Positions 14,160 to 29,200 of a DNA stretch of 64,000 bases are shown here, in pieces. A program made the translations under genes and the position numbers. This stretch comes from Ascaris suum (taxonomy: Eukaryota > Nematoda > Chromadorea > Rhabditida > Ascarididae), in assembly GCA_013433145.1 (NCBI GenBank), contig CM024176.1, forward strand, positions 3,964,849-4,028,848, read 5' to 3'. The notes under the pieces were generated by a model. That model was given only the letters and a program-made list of their open reading frames with translations, did not search any database and had not been told where the DNA came from. Numbering within the stretch: the stretch's first letter is position 1; every line of letters starts with the position of its first letter.

Positions 14160-14720
14160 ACAATTCCAAACGTCATCAGCTTAGGCGGGATATGATTCCG
14201 TTTTTGTATCACAGAGATATTTCATGGTACGTCGGTACTCATCTTGAAGATCCTCCATGGCAGTCCAAGGGAGAGACTCCAGAGATTTGACTGGTAGTTG
14301 ATCATGACTCAACGCTTCTTCCAGTGCTGCGTAGGACTTCAATACTTATTCAGCGATCTGCTATGTTACTGCCCATCGCATTCGCTATTATTATTTTAAA
14401 TTATTTCACTAGTGGCCATCATCAGTCAGCGGTCTGCCGTCGTGTTTTAACATATTTGATCGTTCACGTATGGTTTCACTGATTTTCATGGTCCATAGGA
14501 TCGCTGGAAACTACATGATGAGTTGGCCATGTCTAATGCATACTTCATGCCCATTGCGGCAGCTTCATTTGAACGAGCTGTCGAAGCTAAATTCGATAGC
14601 CGTTTCCGACTACACCTGCGGTTATTGAGATTTTAGCATGTTATTGGTTGATTGCTCGTTTGAAATAAAACAGTTCGTTTTCCACGACTTTCAATTATAA
14701 CGGTCGTCAAAAGGTGAGAA
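14160..14720 (+). other. Anomalous T-rich, protein-like segment, unrecognised
   Basis: Plus-strand composition switches from A-rich to T-rich here. Two open stretches read like protein: one containing MIPFLYHRDISWYVGTHLED (from about 14191, ending TGA about 14286), and one after a possible acceptor at about 14500 containing DELAMSNAYFMPIAAASFER (ending TAG about 14634). The first frame continues past its stop to another at about 14483. I recognise no family. It could be a decayed mobile element, a pseudogene fragment or chance. Confidence 0.25.
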
Positions 14721-15628
14721 AAATTTGGTAATCAATGCAGAGCACCCTCCCTTCCTCTATTTTCTGCCATATTAGCTCAATACTATATAGTCATCTCATT
14801 TCACCGAGAATAATGCATCGGATGAGAGATATTACTCTTTCGTTGTAATAAAAGCTCTCATCGATCCGAAGTGAGTGGATTTAATAGAGTTCCGAAATCA
14901 GCATTAACAAAAAATGCAAAAAGCGTTTAGTGGTGAAAAAAAATAAAACGATAATGTGCAAAACTCAACTGGCCCATAATGCAGAGAAAGACAACATCGT
15001 GCTATAAAATTCAAAGATCGTGAGCGAGATCGTTTTAACAGATAGCAGAGACGTCTATTACAATGCTAGTTTCTCTTAATTTCATTCATAAACACTTAAC
15101 GTGATCTAAAGAAAAGAGTCAGTTGTGAAACCCACAACGACAAAAATTACGAGTCGGAATAAACCACCACTGGAGCATCAAATCAAGTAACATTTTGGTG
15201 CAATCAATTGCGATATCAGGCAAATCAACTCAATGACATGTCTTCCCTCTTTTTTATTCAACATCTTCTTAAGTGCCTACAATAGTGTGCTATGCTGTAC
15301 AAAAATCCCCGTTATTGCAACAATCAAAAAATCCTCTGTTCGGGCAAAGGCATTCGAATGGCAAAGCTTCGCTACAGCACAGCAGGATGGAAGTTGATGA
15401 GAGAGAGGAGAGAGGGAAAGTACTTTATAGTAACAGAACAATTAAGATTTACAGTAAATAAATTCAAGGAGAAACGCTAAACGATGAGTGGGTCCACTGA
15501 TTCTCATCAGTACATTCAGCAATATTTCAAAAAGTATAAAAAAGTGAAAAAGAATACACATTAATTAATCATATTTTACTTTGCAATCACTGTAAGTTAC
15601 CATCAAAAGTAAAAATAACTCACATCTC

Positions 15629-18600
15629 TCAATCACTGAATATCTCTCTCCACTTCCATTTTTGTAGGGAATTCGATGGATCGCATTTCTTCAACGAAAG
15701 AGTGCTGCTCGACATCGAACTATCTGCCGTGAGGCATGTATCCGACAATGTCATTTTGATTTGTTCGCTTGCCTTAAAATAAACTCATTAGTTACCTTTC
15801 ATTCGGCATTCCTAAGGCTCTGCCGAGAATGAACAATTCTACGGATCGGGAAGCGATAAGCGATCAACATCTCACGTAATTAATTATAGGTATCCGCATA
15901 TTGCCAACTTCTCGAACTATTATTCCCACTAAACACATATCGCTTTCGCATCATTGTCAAGCCGAAAAATCGTGCTCGATCCATCCACCATAACTTCGTA
16001 CACAGACCGACAGACGAAACGACCGACAAGATGAACGTCGGTTAGAAATGAAAATCGACGGACAGCACACAGACGCAGTCAAACGCATAACGACAATTAT
16101 TCACACACAACCACTAACCACTTGAAGGACTCTCTCACAAAAGAGACAGCAACTCCTTTCCCTGAAGATACTTTTTGAATAAATAACCATCCCACCTCAT
16201 CATACTGGAAAGGCCCATCGACCGTTCCTTTAGCGCAGTGACCCGTTTGCAACTGATTTCCCAACGGCGTCATACACCACTCTCCTTGCGTTAATTGCCC
16301 CTTCTTGTTCAATCGTATCAACTGAAAAATATGCGCAATTCACATCCACAATTTTAAAAAATGCTTATCACCCTGCACCTACACCATCAGGTTGCCTACT
16401 GATTCGTAAAGACATGACTGAGAGAAATGCAAAACACTTCCGGTGGAAACTAAAGTTAAGGATGAACCAAACCTCGGAATCAGAGACCTTCGATTACTAT
16501 ACCTGAGAGTAAGTGAAGGAACAGTAAGTGGTATTGTCACTATGCATACAATCTTCATTAGCTCATATCTTCTCTCCTGCCCTGTCCTCCAACAGTTGGT
16601 TCGCATAGTATCCCCTCCACTTGCTGATATTGCAAGCATGGCCAAATGCATACCTGATTTCCGCCATAGCCGTGACAAGGTGTCGCGCCAACAATGCCCG
16701 GTATTGCTCGTCCCATCGTATCAATACATTTACCTTAACAAATGTAATTATCAATTCTGGTTAGTACCATTACAATCAGAATAATTCTGAGCTATTTCTC
16801 AGCGTGAACTTCAAAAGTTTAAAGGCACTTAAAAAACCCGACAAGCCTTTTTTATCATTTATCCTCTTGAAAAGAGACGATTGCAAGGATATATTTCAAT
16901 AAGCACAGTCCTCACCACTAAATAAAAAATTTGAGTGGTGATGCACCTTAAAGAGAAAACAATTTACTGCAACTTTTTCACGCACCATCACGGATTTTCA
17001 TTAAAACAAACAGTAACGGAAGGAATGTGAGGGATCACGTGAACTACGATAAGATATCACATCAAAACTTCCTTCGGGAATTTGGTTCTACTCCCTTGAA
17101 AGTCATTTTCTCGAGATTTACTTTGCGGCGAGGACGCGAGCTGCAACTTTGATATTTATATTCGATCCGGGAACATTACAGTTCTAAAGGGCGTTACCGC
17201 CTTTCCCACTCCTCAAAGAATCTATTTTCCCACTGTCACCAAATTTCGCATCCGCAATCGTATCGACGAATGGGAAGCGTTCGGTACGCACATTGCTATT
17301 ACCTTTACGGCGCGCAAATAAATCATCACCATTAGTCACCATTGTAATATTGCACAGCGACCACATCTTTCATACAAAAAAGGTGGTAGTAGAATCATCT
17401 AGCGAAAGGGAAACGAAAATCGTTATCGCCTCCAATATGGTCGACAAAGAAGGGAAAAAGTGAGAACATTCGCATATTTAAATCTGCAGTGAGGGATAAA
17501 ATTTACTTAAAATTGCTTTATAGATTCCTTCAGAAATGAACCGCGGTACCTTACACCACGGTTCCCATTCCCCCTAATTCATAGGAGATCAACTTAAACG
17601 AGGGCTTTTATTCGGTTCATTAGGACCGAAAAAATTTGCCTTTGGAACCGAATATAGGGACCGACTCTGGAGCACGTACGGAGTTGTGACATATAAGGCA
17701 AACGGATCGAAGAAGGGCAAAAGACCAAAAACAACTCAGACCAATGCAGATTTACCAGAAAAATATAGCCGAACAGTGCGCAATTAGCTTCACAAAAATT
17801 GCACAGATGTGACTTACTTGTCTGTAAATTTTTTGCCTCACCCCATACATGATTTTCGGGCAAAAATGGATAGGAATAAACAACATCGTACGCCACTTTT
17901 TCCATATACCTGAAAGATACAAATAGAAGCACCAGAGTTTGATTTCTGATCTCCTACATTTCGGCGACGACACGGTAAAGAGCCGACGCGAATCCATTGA
18001 CTCCACCCGTTTCCTCTTCCCCACCCCGCATTCCTTTCCAGCACATACGCCGAAGACGCCTAACGAAATGCTCCAGTGGGTAATCGATATATAGCACTAA
18101 GTCAACGTAAAGATCGAATAACGCTGAATACATCGAACTCAGCAAGTGAGTTAGACAAGGGAAAGATCTGCTCATCGATGACACTTAATTTTATAATCTT
18201 CAACTATGGAACACCTGTGGTGTCAGGAAACGTCGACACTTAAAATGCTTGCTGGCATATTTCAGGACATATTTCAAGCAAGGGAAAGATCAAAATGACG
18301 AGCGCTGATTATGTTGGGATGGGGCAGGAGGCAGGAAGGTGGTGGAAAGAAGGAAGGTGAGTGGGAGGTGGAAGGCAAAAAGATCTCAGAATTCCTTCTA
18401 AAACCATCTAAGTTTAGTTCTTAAAACGGACAATATACGGAATTTTTGCATCACTGTGAAATCGCCTGATTAAAAAACCAAAAACGGGATATCACTCCAC
18501 AAAGGAATAATAATTCTAGGAATAACAGCGCTCTTATTCACTGTGAGGAAAAACCATCCTCCCAGCCGTGCTCCTATCGCCCTTCCAACTTAATAGTCAA

Positions 18601-21600
18601 AATTATTCGCCGATTTTTAGGAATTTTAGAGAAATTTCAAAAAATAAGACAACTTTCGGCTGAAGAAATGCTAGGAGTTGTCATCGAGCACAACTTGAAC
18701 TTCTTGCTATCTGTAGCCTGCAACATACCTCTACAACAACCTCCACAATTTAAAAAACAACTTTTATGATTTAAAAAAAAACTTCCCACTCTTCAAAGAA
18801 GCATTTTTTTTTTCTATCTATGAAACGAAAATCGCTCATCTAAAATGAAAAGAAACAAAACAAAAAAATCGTCGCCAACCATTTAAACGATTTGCAGTGA
18901 AGACGTTTTCGAAGTTCAAGTTGAGCAGATATATCGCCTGGTGAACGATGCTTTGCCGATGGTTCACGTATATAATAGTATTTTTCGTATTCGTCCATCC
19001 AAGTTTTAATAACTCGAACCATATTCTGCAATAAATTAAATTAAGAGAGGAATTAATATAAAAGGGTTTACACGCTTAACTCAATCGCGGAACTACACAT
19101 TCCCTCATAAAGTATAAATATTATATCCTTCATTGCATCAATCTGTCATTTTCTGACAGTGTGAACTGCTCTTCTTTTTATATTCGTCTACTCCTTCTGT
19201 CCAACTAATCTAGATGGCTTTTCGGGCATCAAAACAAACGGCAGACTAGAGAAGTAGCTGTGGCTCTCATATCGGTGTCGATGCAGGACATCAAGAAAGT
19301 AATTTCCGACTTTTATATGTCACCACATGAATGTGTTCATGAAACAATTTAGCGATTAGTTATGTCACACCCCGCTGTATTCAAGAAAAATAACAACAAT
19401 TTACAACAGCGCTTCCTCTGCTTTTCAGTGCAAATTCAGTCATGTCCCCAACACTATCTACATCTGTGGTATTGGTGAAGCGACGGGAAAGATGAAGATG
19501 AGGGGAGCGCTACTACTCGTGGTAATAAAAGTTAAGCGCTTTTAGGTAGATATTAGCATGTTGTGATAAGTGGAAACGAAGAGAACCCGTAAATGCAAAA
19601 TTCATCTAAACAGTAAGACCATGAAGTGAGTGTCCGTAATGTTCACGAAAAACAATAACAATTTGCAGAACCTCTATATATGGTCGCGTATCGAAATACA
19701 ACGTTTTTGAAGACCGTCTCTGCTACAACAATCTTATCTATCCACCACAATCATAATAAAGCAGTCATGATGACTGTACAAGAATCAGGCGCGGTCAATC
19801 CGGTTTATGATGCTTTGGCGCCCGGACAAATGGGGAGTGGAGAGCTGCCATTCTCGAATAAAGTGGAGTCGCGCACTGCAGTGCGTTGGTATCCAGAAGT
19901 GTAAGCTGAGATGCTTTTCCAAATAAGCAGCAATACAAAATCGATTCATTGGTGCAGAACATTTTTTGATATCTCGTTAAAGCAGCGAGAAAATAATTTC
20001 GGTCGAAGCAAAGTTGAAATACGTACATAAAACGCTCCCACTAAAACGATCACCATAGAAACTAACGTCGCATGAAACGAGGCGTCTCGTTTGAGGGATT
20101 TCCTAAGCTCTCTTCGAAATATGTGTATGCCATTCGCCCATAATGGTATCCCCAATCTACTAGCCCATTCCATTTATTTACTTATTTCCGCAAAGCGTGT
20201 GAGTGTATCTCAAGGTGGCAACGTTAAACGCCGCCCGGTGCCAAAACTTCGCAATGTCAAGCTATACCTGACGCCGATTTGTTGCAATCCCAAAACGGTG
20301 ATCCCAAATTTTTTGCACTAAATGCACTCCGCTTCGCAACCAATCGTGGAAAGGCAAAAAAAACCCAGTGCACTCAGAGTTTCCCCCCCCCCCCCCCCCG
20401 TTCTGGTCACTAAGGCAGACTAAGGTGAGGAACCAGAAACTATTCAATATGTAAATATATCCAATTTTTTCTCTCTCATGTATTCTTCAATTTCTTAGAG
20501 AATTCAAATCTGAACACTTTAATCAAGAAAAGCCACAAGTCAACAAGATCAGCTATTTTATTTCCCTGATTACAAGCTCACGAGCCCGACTCAAAATGGG
20601 GCTTTGTCGAAGCGGAAGAAACCTTCACGACGGACAACCTCCTTCACTTACTTCTTTTATAGATATTTCAAGATTATTTATGAGAGTAAGGTGTGCTATC
20701 ATTGACGTTTTCTGGGCAAGCACACAGAAAACGACGGGAATGTAAAGTAAAGTCTTATATTTATGCAGAGGAGGACTTTTCCTTTGTGCGGCTCTCCAAT
20801 AAGGCGTCCTATTCGAAATTGATTTCCATTTAGAGGGTTTATGTTAATGCAAGTACCATATCCACTCTCTGAAGATATCATACACATATCAAAAAAGCAG
20901 CATCTCAGAAAAGAAGACTCCAACAACTATAATAACAAACCGTTGAGATGACCGGCTTGCCGCTTAATTTGCCAAATCCATAGGGCATATGTGATCGATA
21001 AACATGACCTACATGCGAGCAAGGCACAAACAGAATCCCACCGCCACATTGCCAAATCTGAAAATTTGCATATATCTTAGCATAGGCATAACACAGGCAA
21101 GTGTTTACTTATTTATTTAAACATTACAACGCATAAAAATATGCGAGTGTGAACAGCAAGAAGGATGAAAACGAAAGTAGTGGAAGACGTGAAAGCAGTT
21201 CTAATGTTGACGGTCAATCCACTGCTAAAAAGGATTCTGCACTGCAGTAATGCTATGCGACTGCATATAGAGACATGAAGATAGGTTCTAGCTCCTTGCA
21301 TCATATAAGGCCGGAGAAGGGAAGAAGGTGAGAATTTGCAGCAGAAGTCAGGTGGGTGGAAGGGGGAGGTGAGGGGGAAATCGAAGGAAGGCAACGAAAA
21401 AGGCTCGCCTAACATGCTCGGTATTCTCTTCCTCTTTCTAGAAAAAAAGAGTACATTCTCCGGCGAGGGGGATACCGGGATATGGTTAATGCGACATAAG
21501 ATAAACGTCAAAGAACCCAAAAAAAAGTAAGAACTATGCAACTCAAATCGACGTCGACTATAAGAAAATCGAACTCGACATCCACCTTAGCAAACGACTT

Positions 21601-23162
21601 TCATCCCTATTATTCCTTTCGTGGTTATTCAATTAACTTAAAAACAATGCAATGTCTGTGTGATAAAATTCATGTAAGCGATAGCCGTTTAATTAAACTG
21701 CAAAAACGTAACCCACAAAATTTTATATTCAACATCGAAATCGTTAATCAGTACACCGGCAAATCAATACTTTGATGCAATCCGAATAAAAGTTGGACAG
21801 GTCACCTGTGCAAAACATCCAACTACCTGACCCGTTAAGCAAAGACGCAAACAACTCGAGCAAAAATTACAAAAATGTCTAATAAGCTCTAAAAGAGGCC
21901 ATAAAATATATACGCCAAAGTCCACACCTTCAGCATTTTGAGTAACAAAGTAAAAGTGATGGGTCGACATGCAACCGCTAAAAATCTTCAAAAAGACAAA
22001 AACTATCGAAACGAGGACGACGGATCAACCCTTAGAAGAGAGCAACCTTAAAAGAGAGTTCGTACTGTTCACCGCCCCATATCTGCAAACCCGGATCGTA
22101 GTATCCCAGCTCTTCGAACCACTTCTTGTCTATCGCAAAAAGACCACCCGCATGTGTAGGCGACCTGAAAACAATTTAAAAAACATAAGGGAGCAAAAAA
22201 CTAAGAAAATAACTATGTAACTACATTCTGAACTCACCAGAGGTGCCTTAATATAGTGGTGAAACGGTATGTGGGATTAAACGAAGTATTAGTTCCAACT
22301 AGTGTTTCATTAGTTCCAATTAAAATCCTACAAATTAAGAGTAGAATTCAAGAGTAAACAACAGTTACTTTAAGCAGATATATCTAACTATCTGCGGCCT
22401 GCCCAACTACTTATGGACCATCATTTATTACCCATTCAATAACCCAAGCAGATAATTGATCTTTTCGAGACACAACAAATTCAGCTATAAAAGTACTGGG
22501 CCGATAGCTTTTTGAGTACCGAACAAAGGGAAAGGATGGCACTGCCCAAGCACAGGAACTCTAAAAGAAAGATTACACCAATGACAGCAACCACCCCCCC
22601 CCCCCAAAAAAAAAAAGTATCTGTCACACTTGTGATATTCCAACACTACATGCACAGCACGCGCTCTCTATCGTAGCTACTAGCCATCAATAATAACTTT
22701 CATACAAAACAAAATTTGAACACTTGCAATCGAGAAGAAAATAATCCCCCACCAGAGTCGTATAACTTGAGTTTAAACAACGGGAGCCTGATATGATTCA
22801 ATCTCGAGATGAATTGCTCAAAACTCAGAACATGAAAATTCTCATATTCATTAACTACTTATTAGCTGTAAAAATAAATGAGAAATGTTGACTAAAAAGC
22901 AATAAAAATTCACCTAAACGGTTCGCTATTATATTTGCGTCGTCGAGCTTCCTCTTTGGTTATCTCGGTTTCCTTATAAAGGAGACCCCACTCGAAGATG
23001 CCTCTGAAAAATCACTCCACTCAATCATTTACTTTCAGAAGAATTAAAACCTGAAAGTACTACTCGTACTAAGGCCAGATAACATCAAAGGCTTTCCAGG
23101 GAATAACATTTTCACTAAGGGTCACTGTCCCTCCTCTCGCTTGCACTTGCCAGTCCCACTTA

Positions 23163-23250
<88 letters not shown>

Positions 23251-26200
23251 GGGACTATATATATATATATATTCTGACATCAAATATTGTGTGGTTTATA
23301 CAAGTCATATAACCGTATATAAGCACAGAAAATTACTCCAAGAAATATCGGTTTGTAATATTACGGAGATGACGGGAAAAGAAATGTGAAACATGGAAAA
23401 ATTTACTTGTGTTATGAAAGCAAATTAGCTTATTCGCATGTTGAGAGGATGATGTGAGGGCGGGAGAAAAATGAACGAAGAATGTGCGAGGTTAAAATTT
23501 CATAGCCGACCAGCTTATGCACGAATAGCGCAAAACTCCGATTTTGGAAGCTCGCTGAATGTTTTCTACTCGCAGCAAACTTTCAGAAAAGCTTCCTTAT
23601 AAGAGATCAACAATTCAGAGCATTTCCCTGAAGAGAAGGGGAATTTTATTTTTTCAGACTCTGGGGCGAAATGATTTTCTTCTAACGATGGAACTCTATT
23701 CTTTCTAAGTTTTGACAGAAGAGTCGTTTATTCAAGAAAGGTGCTCCCTCCAACCATGTTTTATATTGAAGGGAGTTTACATTTTTTCGAGGCCTGAAGA
23801 AGATAGAAGGGAAAGGGGAGGGAGTGGCAGGAAGCGGACGACGGAAGACATCCTCCATTTCAAAGGAAATTCTGAAGGGTAAATTCACCAGAACATAGTG
23901 TTACATTTCAGAACCCCAACCAGAAATTTTCCTCAATTTGGCCACTATGTATTCACGGGATGAATAGATCTCATACCCTCATCCCCTCTTTAGTGAAAGG
24001 TGTTACGCATTACCCAAATAAACTAAAAGAAAATAGCGCTAACATAAAGATAACCTAAAATGTCGGTCGGCACTGCCATAAACACGTCTATAAGACCAGG
24101 TATGCATATCAATACCATCAATAACGGGCACAGTCATCACCTTCCTGTAAGTAACGCATTACATCGTTTAACACTGTGTAATAATATGCAAATCAACAAG
24201 TACCACATAAACGGCACATAATTTATGCACATCAACATGAGGAAATGCTACGAAAATACAAAACATACAAAAGGGTTAGCAGATGAGAAGTGAAACAGAT
24301 ACAGAAACAAGGGTGTGCATCGCATACGACCTTTCAATGGGTCTCTAAAGTTCTTGCAACTTTTCTACGGTGAAGGCCGAGCACATTCATTGCGCAAATT
24401 TCTTTCAACATTTCGAAGTGTTCAATTGTAAAAACCGCTACGAAAGGGTTATTCATTGCTATCTTCATGTGTGCTTTTATCTTCATTCAAGGGTATGACT
24501 TTTTTGGAAGCAGCATGTGCGCTACCTTCAAAAGGATTATTGCCGTAAATTCTCGCTCATTCACCTACTTACCCCCCCCCCCCTTGAAAAACAAACCTTT
24601 CAGTGCATTTGAAGAGAAAAGTAAGCATTAAGAGTAGTTCAAGTTCATGATGTGTCAAAAGAAAATCGAGAAATTTTGGCACACATCATAAACTCGAACC
24701 CCCAAGTCTTGCTTTCCTCAGATGGCCTCTTATCACTGATCTATTGCTCCGGACCACCTCATCCCTTCACCTCGATCTTCTTGCTAGATGCCAATGTTTA
24801 CATGGGCAAGACAACAGTTCTAAATGACAGAAAACTCACCGATTACGCCGAATCGGTGCAAGTAGTGGTGGTAACCAATTGATGTTCACTTCGCAGTGTG
24901 CATCAAGGAATATAACCACATCACCGACCGCATGCTGTGCACCAATACTTCGAGTTCGAATAAGGCCTTCCCTCTCATTGTTTCGCACCAATCTCACTTT
25001 CCCGTTGAACTGTTCTATATACCTATCCAAACGATCTTTCAAATGCTCTGCAAGATAAAATCCAAATAGTGAAAAATATAGACCAGGTCAGTCAAAAGAA
25101 AGAGTCAACCGTAAAGCAGATTTCATTTTCTCAAGTCGCTCTAAATTTTAGAAACAAATACCTCTGAATTCCTACTTTTATACCTCCCAATTTTATGCAA
25201 CAATGCTGTGTTCCCCCTCCTTCTCTTTCTTATTTTTTCTTTATGAGTATGTGCGAGGATCTCCTTGATAAGATGACAGATGAGAAATGGAAAAAACGAT
25301 TGGCATATATGAACTCACTTATCAAACCCGAAAAAAACAAAACGCAATTCAAATATTATAATGCAAAATAAGAGCATAACGCATGCATGAAATTATCAAA
25401 TTTATATAAATCAAGGCTAGCGATCGTGAAACATTACTCTACGAGAACTCACAGAAATTGTTCAATTAAAGGACGAATAAAAATTGGACACTGCGAAAAA
25501 ACTGGAGCTTTTCTCGGTCATCACGCATTCCTCGAAACTTCCATCACTTCTTTCGCTTCCACGTTTCATCTGAATGCCGCTCCTCTCTCATCCGCTACTT
25601 TTACGACTATATATTATCAATTTTTCAGAAGGATAAAAGCGCCTTTTCCATCGTCACGATGCAAATGTGAAATATCAGTAACGCTCACTGTTCACGATTC
25701 TACCCTGAAAACGTGCTCACCATTCCATCTGCTCCCGAAAAACAATCATTGGCGGCATGGAATGTGGTTGATGACTACTTCGTAACGAGCGAACCAGCCC
25801 ACTAACCTTTATCACTGAAATCGTCGACGAGGACAATCTCCTTTAACAGATTCGGCGGTGAACGTAATATCACAGAGTGGACAGTGCGCAGCAGAGGGCT
25901 CCAACCTTCGTTATGGAAAACGATCACAACACTCGCTGTGGGCAAATCCTCTGGGTAATGCCAATACTTACATCTAAATATTAAATAATATTACTGCTTT
26001 CATACTTCGTTCAATATTGTCAAAACAATATCGCCATCAACTCATAAAATCAACATCCTTTGAGGTAATTACTCGATCAGCAATGCTCAATACGCACACA
26101 AAACAAATTACATATAGAAATAATTAACACATAGAAGAAGCGATGTCTTTGCAAATGTCATATTGTGTATATCTGTCTGTCTGCTTGCAAACTGCCTCTG

Positions 26201-29200
26201 CAAATGCTCCACATACATTCTTTCGGTGCCTCGTTTCGGCAATTAGCGTCTCGAAAAAAAGGCAAATCAAACCACTAGTGTGCTTATCCGTCCACCCAAC
26301 TCGTGCAAACTTAAACGCATCTGAACGTTTACCTCGACAATCAACTAAAACAATTCTTCGTGATAAGCTATCATTGACGAAAAGATGAATGGCATCCAAT
26401 TCAACGACCGCTATTCATGACTTTTATCAACACTATCGACTCTAAAGTAATTCAGTGGTGTTCATTTAAAGGCACTACGTAAGCAGTCCTCTTTATGGAG
26501 AAATAAAAAAGTTTTGATAGTAAAGATGGCAATGATTTCCTTTAAATCGATTAAAAAAAGAATTTATATTCTTATTTATTCCTACAATGAAAAAAAACCA
26601 CCTTTTACCTTTTAAACTCCATTATTTACAAAATATCAATGAATATTCATGCAATCTTTTTAGGCGATTTGCTCGTAACTATATAAATATCTAATAGCCT
26701 TATGCCACAGGCGATGCTACACCTGAATTAAATCACCGTTAACGTTAAAAGTCCACAGAACTCATCCACCCAAATTTTACGATCAAAAAATCATCGAAAT
26801 GAGGCTACTTAATTAAGCAAAAAAATATGACAGCATTCCTATCTTCGGCAAACTGATATCAGATTGACGTTCCAATGGAATACGGCCCATCAGATAAACC
26901 CACGTAGGCTTATCCATATAATAAATCCACTTGTATATAAATAGTAGAAGGAAACAGCTCACTCATCCATCCTGACATCGGGCACACTACGATTGAGCGA
27001 TATCATATCGGAAACAAAGGTGTTGAACCCGAACTCATTCATCGCACGTTGTACTTCCGGTTGATTCAAATCAACATTGACTGGCTCGCCCATCTCACCT
27101 TAAAACGACCACATATCTCTATCTCGCAATATTTCTTGCATTTCATTAATCAACTGGCTGAGTCGCTGAATTTGATGCATAGGACGACGGTCAACGGTCC
27201 CATTCCTCAGTTAAAGCAATGAAACTGAATCATAACCTAAACTCAGGCAGATCTTGTATCGTTCATGCTGAAGGACGCTCAAAAGCAACGTTTTCCGCAT
27301 CTCTCTGTGGTGAATTAAAACAAGTGGAAAGGCCTCGCAGAGAATCTGAGACGACATACGTTGCTGCATTTCAGCTGAACATGCCAGTCAGATCTTTGAA
27401 TACATGATTTTAAAAAACCCCCAGACATTAAATGATAAATTTTATTACGAGACATGTCCGTTAAGCCGACGAAGAAAATCCAATTTTTAGTGACATTTGA
27501 CAAACAACAGCATAAAGAATTTTCGCCGCTCCTTTATGCACTAATAAAATATGAGAAATTGTATCTGCTTGTTGGTGAGTGAATTAAAATACGAATATTA
27601 TATGCAAATTGTAACGTCCACGTGAAAGGCGTAAAATTTGCATGCGTATAATGCAATTGTAGTTTACAATTGGATGCTCTATTCTGAAAGTTTCTAACAA
27701 TCTACAACACACATTAAAATAACACAAGTCCTATCAACAATTTATATAAATAATATCAACGAATAAACATTCAACGATGAAATATGTTACTATTCTTGAA
27801 CGCGTAACAATAAGATAGAACCAACCATGTTTACCGGGACGTGACTGTTTCTCTTTCGGTTCGAAGTTGCCGAGTTCACCTTTCTTGAAAACCGTATCAG
27901 GATCCGATTCGCCAGGTAGTTCCTCATCGACGCCTTCTTCATCGCCATAATTCTTAGCCAACTGCATTTCCTTCTCCACTTCAACTCGTTCCCTGAAATT
28001 CATTAACTGAAGCAAAACAATACCAAACTTAGCACATGCAGAAGGATGAGTTCGGATATGGTAAGTTGAAGAGTGGCAATAGCACATATACAATATGTTG
28101 GCTAGAATTGTTGTAATATCGGCGACAGAGCAGAAAGAACTGCCTTCCTCTTTGCTTCTAAGATGCTGTAACTTCAAAATGAACACCTGGAATAATAAAC
28201 AACAAAAACGTGCTTCCTCTCCTTCTAAGTGTACGCTTATGGACGGATACTTGGTGCTATAAAATTTGGCTATATACAGATAACATGATATGCTCCCAAG
28301 CACGATGAATTACCAACTAATTCGAATACCTAAGTTTGCGGAGAGTTTATTCGATGAGGAAATCAAAGAGCACACAAAACATACCCTCTGCCAAAGTTTT
28401 TGTGCATATCGCGAGCGTGTTCCGCATGTTCACTAGCTCGTTCCTGAAAACGCAAATATTAGGAGAACACAACGTTCTACTCGAATGATTTTTCTAGGCC
28501 ACAATCGCTGATCAACGTTGGAAAAGCGATCTATTTATGAACATCATTATAATATTTATTTATGTATTTATAACATCTACTTCAATATTTTTTAAAACTT
28601 CACGGCGCTTTTTGTTGGCATATACATCTCTATGCTTCACGAGCAGCATAAATTTTAACTTTGAAAGGAGCAACTAAAAAATATGAAAGCAATATTCATC
28701 GACTATATGATTTAGCAAAGCGAAATTGCAGTTTACATGCTGATTTACGAAGAAATCAGAAAATAGAAATTTTTTGCTTCCGTTTAAAATTGGGGTTCAC
28801 CTGCGAGCGGTTAGTGAATGTTGTCTTTAATGCCTAAAGCCGAACATTAATTGAGCTTTTCAGCTCACGATACACAACCATCGTAGAACAAACCTTTCAA
28901 AACATCCTATCATGCCGACATAAACAGTTCTCTTTCTCAATTCGCTTTTTTTCATTGCAGAATCGAAAACGGCACATTCTCCCCCCACCTCGGCAGTGGC
29001 CAGTTTCCTACAGAACTGGTCCCAGTCCGAACAAAGCATTAACCAAGCTCACACTGTCACCCGTCCGAACGCTTCCTGATAGCTCTCCAGTTCACGCATC
29101 AAAATTCGTACCATATCGATTATTAAATATGTCAAATAAACAAACATACTAATGCAACATTAAACACCTAACATGAATCTGAAGTCTGTTGACGTCATTA

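Larger units (their letters stand above)
6600..15628. other. Intergenic stretch without a supported gene
   Basis: Between the SDR start codon and the GALNT7 stop codon I found no exon chain with family motifs. The stretch holds an interspersed CAGACAGACATAC-type repeat (8648-8720), a TA run (12449-12482), a C12 tract (13072-13083) and an anomalous T-rich segment (14160-14720). The promoter of the SDR gene is expected in the first kilobase, but no specific element could be identified. Confidence 0.5.

Noticed and set aside
23141..23389. Plus-strand frame of repeated Ile-Tyr
   Set aside because: Translation of the TA repeat at 23165-23271.
27734..28303. A 189-codon minus-strand frame
   Set aside because: Only 27835-27992 of it is coding; the rest is read-through of flanking gly-7 introns.
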